A DNA stretch of 9,711 nucleotides, taken from NCBI GenBank assembly GCA_002684695.1, contig NYVQ01000017.1, positions 24,634-34,344 on the forward strand, read 5' to 3'. Origin of the DNA: SAR116 cluster bacterium. Lineage in GTDB: Bacteria; Pseudomonadota; Alphaproteobacteria; Puniceispirillales; GCA-002684695. This document shows, one piece after another, positions 6,385-9,711 of the stretch; positions within the stretch are counted from its first letter, which is position 1; every line of letters begins with the position of its first letter. The notes below the pieces were generated by a model. The model searched no databases, was not told where the DNA came from, and worked only from the letters and a program-made list of their open reading frames with translations. Made by a program: the position numbers and the translations under genes.

Positions 6385-8769
6385 ATGAGTTCTTTTAAAA
6401 ATTCCCCAGTAATTGAACTGGAGAAAAATAACGACTTTGGCCTCAAAATAGCTAAGGTGGTAGCCTTTATTATAGTGTCTATAGGGATGCTTAATACAAT
6501 TCCTTCAATACCTGGGTTAGAAGATTTAATACATAGAATAACAGGAAATGATAGAATCGTTTTTCGAAAATTTTCCTATGAATACTTTTTTCCAATAATC
6601 TTTTTTATGATGATGCTAGTCGTCTCGCTAAATCACTCATTCTGGCGAGAATATAAGGATAAGGGGCCTATTATTAGAGGTCTCAGTTTATTTATGGACT
6701 TTAGTTTGGTTCTAATGGCTGCATCAATCTCATTGGCTTTTGTTATAGAAATTGATTCAATATGTTTAATAGACCAATTTACTGGGGAAAGAGCTGAACT
6801 AATAGCTAAATCGCTTCAAGCCGAAAAAGATTTTGCTATATTATATGGATTGCCAGAACCAAAAACAGTGGATGACCCAACTTGTATAAAACATCTTGGG
6901 AATTGGATATTTCTGTTAATGACAGCATCTTTAATAATTTTTTTGATTTATAATATAAAAGTTTGGGGTTTCCCATTAGTGGCCGTCGCATTGTTAGTAA
7001 CTGTATACACTTTTGCAACTGTTATAATTTGGTATTTTTATGGTGCTGATGACATTAATAAATATCTTATTACAAAACTTGGTGGAGAGCCGAGACTTTT
7101 AACTGATGGAAGACCTGCTGTTAGAGAGATACTTGTAAACAATGGACAAGGTCTTCTTGGTCGTTTTATGAATATTTTAATTAATACAGTTTTCCCTTAT
7201 ATAGTTTTAGGTTCGCTTTTTGGAGTTTCAGCTGGAGGTAAATCACTTATAAAAATTGCTTTTTTATGGACAAGAAATTTGAGAGGGGGACCTGCTCATG
7301 CTGCTATTGTAAGTTCAGCAATGTTTGGAACTATTTCAGGTGGTCCCATAGTAAATGTTTTGTCAACTGGCGCACTTACAATTCCTATGATGCTGAAGCG
7401 TGGATTTGCAAAAATTTTTGCTGGTGGTGTGGAGGCTTCTGCCTCTTCAGGTGGTCAAATTATGCCACCTGTAATGGGTGTTGCAGCGTTCATTCTTTCA
7501 GCAATGACAGTAGTTCCATATCGAGAAGTAATAGTTGCAGCCGCGTTACCAGCCGTAGCTTATTTTGGATGTTTATTCCTTTCCGTTGTGTTTCAGTCAA
7601 GAAAACAAAACATTTTACCTATAGGAAAAATAACAGAAGACATGATTATGACTGGTGAAGATTATAAAAATTTGCTTATGATTTTTGCTCCAATTTTATT
7701 AATTTTGTTTATGCTTATTACCCCTAAGGAAGTTGTTGGCTGTGGTATTTTTGGCAGTTTGTTGGGAGTAGAGCAAACCATCGAAAATGGTATATGCAGA
7801 GCAAATAACTTACCCTGGCTTTTCCAGTTATTTCAGAACTCTGCAGGTGATGCAGGTTCTGCAGGGTGGTGGGCTACCGCATTACTAATTGTTTTATTTT
7901 TCTTAGATAGAAATATTAGACTAAATCCCTCAAAATTAGTTCACGCATTATCTGATGCAGGAATTCTAGTAAGCACCTTATATTTAATGTTTTTAGCTGT
8001 TTCAGTAATAGACTTTTGTTTAAATTTTACAGGCTTATCAAACTTTATTGCTACTGACATTATACATTTACTTAGAAACTACGATACTGGATTAACAAAT
8101 AACGGGTTCTTTCTTTTTGTTGCTCTATTAGTTACCATGGGCATGGCTATTCTTTTAGGAATGGGCATGCCGAGTGTTCCTGCATATTTGAATGTTGCTC
8201 TTTTAATGGGGCCTATGCTTGTTGGGTTGGGAATTGCTACTTTTACTGCTCACATGTTTATTTTCTATTTTGCTGTTGCATCTGCAATCACACCACCGGT
8301 GGCAATTGCAGCATTTGCTGCATCCTCTCTTACGAAAGCAGACCCTATGGCTACTGCATTTTCTGCTGTAAAGTCAGGTATAGTAATGTTTATAATTCCA
8401 TTTATTTTTGCCTTTTATCCAGAATTACTTGTCATTAATGCAGCACAAATTGACCCTAATTCGCCCACAGGTGATTATTTACCAGGATACGATGGTAAAT
8501 TTTACTTATGGTCATTGCTCTGGCTGCTTGCACGTCTTTCTCTTTTCTTATACTTGATTTCCAGTTGTCTGGCCAAATTTGATAAATCTGAATTAAGCAC
8601 AATTGAAATTATCATAAGAATAATTCTTGCTGGGTTAGTAATTTCAAATTCAGAGTTTTATTTTACTGTAGGTTTAGTATTGTCTCTCTGCCTATTAACT
8701 TGGCATCATATTTTTATAAATTCAAAACCATCTAAGAAAGAAAATAAAATAACTGAAAATAGTACATGA
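6385..8769 (+). CDS. TRAP transporter fused permease (DctQM fusion, TAXI type)
   Basis: A 794-residue membrane protein. The N-terminal part (about 1-225) holds several hydrophobic segments (for example 22-40, 67-82, 100-121, 172-190, 195-219) and corresponds to the small DctQ subunit. The remainder is the large DctM subunit with its hallmark stretches: GGPAHAAIVSSAMFGTISGG (301-320), EASASSGGQIMPPVMG (350-365), LGMGMPSVPAYL (591-602) and AITPPVAIAAFAASSL (634-649). About 700-794 add further hydrophobic segments, as in the long TAXI permeases. It should import the ligand from the binding protein using an ion gradient. Two loops each carry a cysteine pair (127/167 and 453/471). No Shine-Dalgarno site precedes the ATG, only an A-rich run after the terminator hairpin, which suggests modest translation. 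Its TGA overlaps the sulfatase ATG by 4 bases. Confidence 0.93.
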   Translation: MSSFKNSPVIELEKNNDFGLKIAKVVAFIIVSIGMLNTIPSIPGLEDLIHRITGNDRIVFRKFSYEYFFPIIFFMMMLVVSLNHSFWREYKDKGPIIRGLSLFMDFSLVLMAASISLAFVIEIDSICLIDQFTGERAELIAKSLQAEKDFAILYGLPEPKTVDDPTCIKHLGNWIFLLMTASLIIFLIYNIKVWGFPLVAVALLVTVYTFATVIIWYFYGADDINKYLITKLGGEPRLLTDGRPAVREILVNNGQGLLGRFMNILINTVFPYIVLGSLFGVSAGGKSLIKIAFLWTRNLRGGPAHAAIVSSAMFGTISGGPIVNVLSTGALTIPMMLKRGFAKIFAGGVEASASSGGQIMPPVMGVAAFILSAMTVVPYREVIVAAALPAVAYFGCLFLSVVFQSRKQNILPIGKITEDMIMTGEDYKNLLMIFAPILLILFMLITPKEVVGCGIFGSLLGVEQTIENGICRANNLPWLFQLFQNSAGDAGSAGWWATALLIVLFFLDRNIRLNPSKLVHALSDAGILVSTLYLMFLAVSVIDFCLNFTGLSNFIATDIIHLLRNYDTGLTNNGFFLFVALLVTMGMAILLGMGMPSVPAYLNVALLMGPMLVGLGIATFTAHMFIFYFAVASAITPPVAIAAFAASSLTKADPMATAFSAVKSGIVMFIIPFIFAFYPELLVINAAQIDPNSPTGDYLPGYDGKFYLWSLLWLLARLSLFLYLISSCLAKFDKSELSTIEIIIRIILAGLVISNSEFYFTVGLVLSLCLLTWHHIFINSKPSKKENKITENST

Positions 8770-9711
8770 GAAATAATAGGCCAAATATTCTTTTATTTAT
8801 GTCTGACAATCAATCTGCAGACTTTATTGGATGCTACGGCAATAATGAAATTAAAACGCCCAATATAGATTTATTGGCTCAAAATGGAATAAAGTATACG
8901 GCTGCATTTTGTGCTAATGCTATGTGTTCACCCTGCAGAGCGTCAGTGTTAACAGGCTTAATTCCTTCTGCTCACGGCATACATAATTGGCTTGATGATA
9001 ATTTAGAAAGTCAATGGCCTGAAAACTGGAATGCAATTGGAGAATTTGATACTTTTCCAGATAAATTAAAAGAGGCTGGATATTTAAATGCACTCATAGG
9101 TAAATATCACCTAGGAAAAGCATGGAAAAGCTCAGATGCTTTTGATCATTGGATAACATTCCCTCATGGTCACACAAAAAGTTTTTACAAAAATAAAATT
9201 ATTGATAACAATAAAACTTATGAACATGAAGGTCATTCAGTTGAATTCTTTACTGACAAGACAATAGAATTTATAGAAGCGAATAAAGAAAATAAGAACC
9301 CATTCTTTTGTTTTGTACCTTTTAACGGTCCATATGGTCATTGGCCTTCAATAAAAGGAAAACCAACAAATAAATTTGCAAAACTGTACGATGACTGTGA
9401 ACTTAGTACAGTTCCGAGGGAAGGTATTAACAAACGTGTTATAGATAGATTTTCTAATAGAATATTAGAGAGTGGCGGCAGTCTCCCAGAACAATTTTCT
9501 GGTCCTCTTTTATTGCCTAATAATAAGGATAGTTTGAGAAATTATTTTTCCCAAGCTACTTTAATAGATGACGGAATTGGTAGAATTTTACAAAAATTAA
9601 AGACTTTAAGTATGCTTGATAATACAATTGTTATTTATACTTCAGATCATGGTTTTTCTCTTGGTAACCATGGTATTTGGGGTCACGGAATGGCTGCATG
9701 GCCCTCTTCAA
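8766..9711 (+). CDS. Type I (formylglycine) sulfatase, N-terminal part (cut by window edge)
   Basis: Open to the right edge: 315 codons are visible. It starts RPNILLFMSDNQSADFIGCYG, the classic sulfatase opening, with Asp14-Asn15 in the place of the usual metal-binding Asp pair. CSPCRASVLTG places the catalytic cysteine at residue 54 in a C-x-P-x-R motif that the formylglycine-generating enzyme (or an anaerobic maturase) would oxidise. Lys113 and His115 lie in GKYHLGK, His192 in GPYGHWP, and Asp294-His295 in YTSDHG, all matching active-site positions of the family. In NHGIWGHG, His307 stands where many members have lysine. The enzyme hydrolyses sulfate esters; no signal peptide is seen, so it is probably cytoplasmic. 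Its ATG overlaps the permease stop (ATGA), implying translational coupling to import. Substrate is unknown; the alkaline-phosphatase-superfamily C-terminus is outside the window. Confidence 0.92.
   Translation, partial: MRNNRPNILLFMSDNQSADFIGCYGNNEIKTPNIDLLAQNGIKYTAAFCANAMCSPCRASVLTGLIPSAHGIHNWLDDNLESQWPENWNAIGEFDTFPDKLKEAGYLNALIGKYHLGKAWKSSDAFDHWITFPHGHTKSFYKNKIIDNNKTYEHEGHSVEFFTDKTIEFIEANKENKNPFFCFVPFNGPYGHWPSIKGKPTNKFAKLYDDCELSTVPREGINKRVIDRFSNRILESGGSLPEQFSGPLLLPNNKDSLRNYFSQATLIDDGIGRILQKLKTLSMLDNTIVIYTSDHGFSLGNHGIWGHGMAAWPSS

Noticed and set aside
6836..7658. Open frames at 6836-7018 (minus) and 7266-7658 (plus) inside the permease gene
   Set aside because: Overlap conserved TRAP permease segments; the cysteine- and serine-rich 130-residue product has the look of an out-of-frame translation.

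Overview
The window is an AT-rich stretch of bacterial chromosome with tightly packed genes, very short intergenic gaps, long A/T runs and few strong Shine-Dalgarno sites. Together with a TAXI-type TRAP importer, a formylglycine-type sulfatase and a gamma-resorcylate-decarboxylase-like enzyme, this suggests a streamlined marine bacterium, probably an alphaproteobacterium. That placement is inference from composition and gene content; no rRNA or other strong phylogenetic marker is present. I saw no tRNA, rRNA, CRISPR array, insertion sequence or phage gene.

Left part (1-3152). The window opens with the 5' end of an endonuclease III gene (nth) on the minus strand, cut by the left edge. A short AT-rich divergent region separates it from a 103-residue protein of unknown function. 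Next is a plus-strand cluster of three genes: a GAF-domain protein, a 106-residue unknown protein and a YdhS-like FAD/NAD(P)-binding flavoprotein. A good sigma70-type promoter (TTGACA-16-TTTAAT) lies just before the GAF gene. The gaps inside the cluster are 3 and 14 bases, so the three are probably co-transcribed. A GAF sensor beside a two-nucleotide-fold flavoprotein suggests a redox or small-ligand response unit, but the ligand is unknown.

Middle part (3305-5164, minus strand). A two-gene unit runs from an amidohydrolase of the gamma-resorcylate / 5-carboxyvanillate decarboxylase group into a metallo-beta-lactamase-fold hydrolase of the RNase Z / AtsA-arylsulfatase type, with a 3-base gap. 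Both keep the expected metal ligands. The amidohydrolase is clearly richer in G+C than the genes on both sides, a hint of a different origin.

Right part (5281-9711, plus strand). Divergent from that unit is a TAXI-family TRAP system: a periplasmic binding protein with a signal peptide and a very strong ribosome binding site, then a rho-independent hairpin, then a fused DctQM permease. The permease stop codon overlaps the start of a type I sulfatase in an ATGA junction; the sulfatase is cut by the right edge. The sulfatase shows no signal peptide, so it probably acts in the cytoplasm on what the permease brings in. The simplest reading of 3305-9711 is a divergent uptake-and-breakdown locus for a sulfated, possibly aromatic, organic compound: import by TRAP, desulfation by the sulfatase, further processing by the decarboxylase-like enzyme and the MBL hydrolase. 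The substrate is not shown by the sequence.
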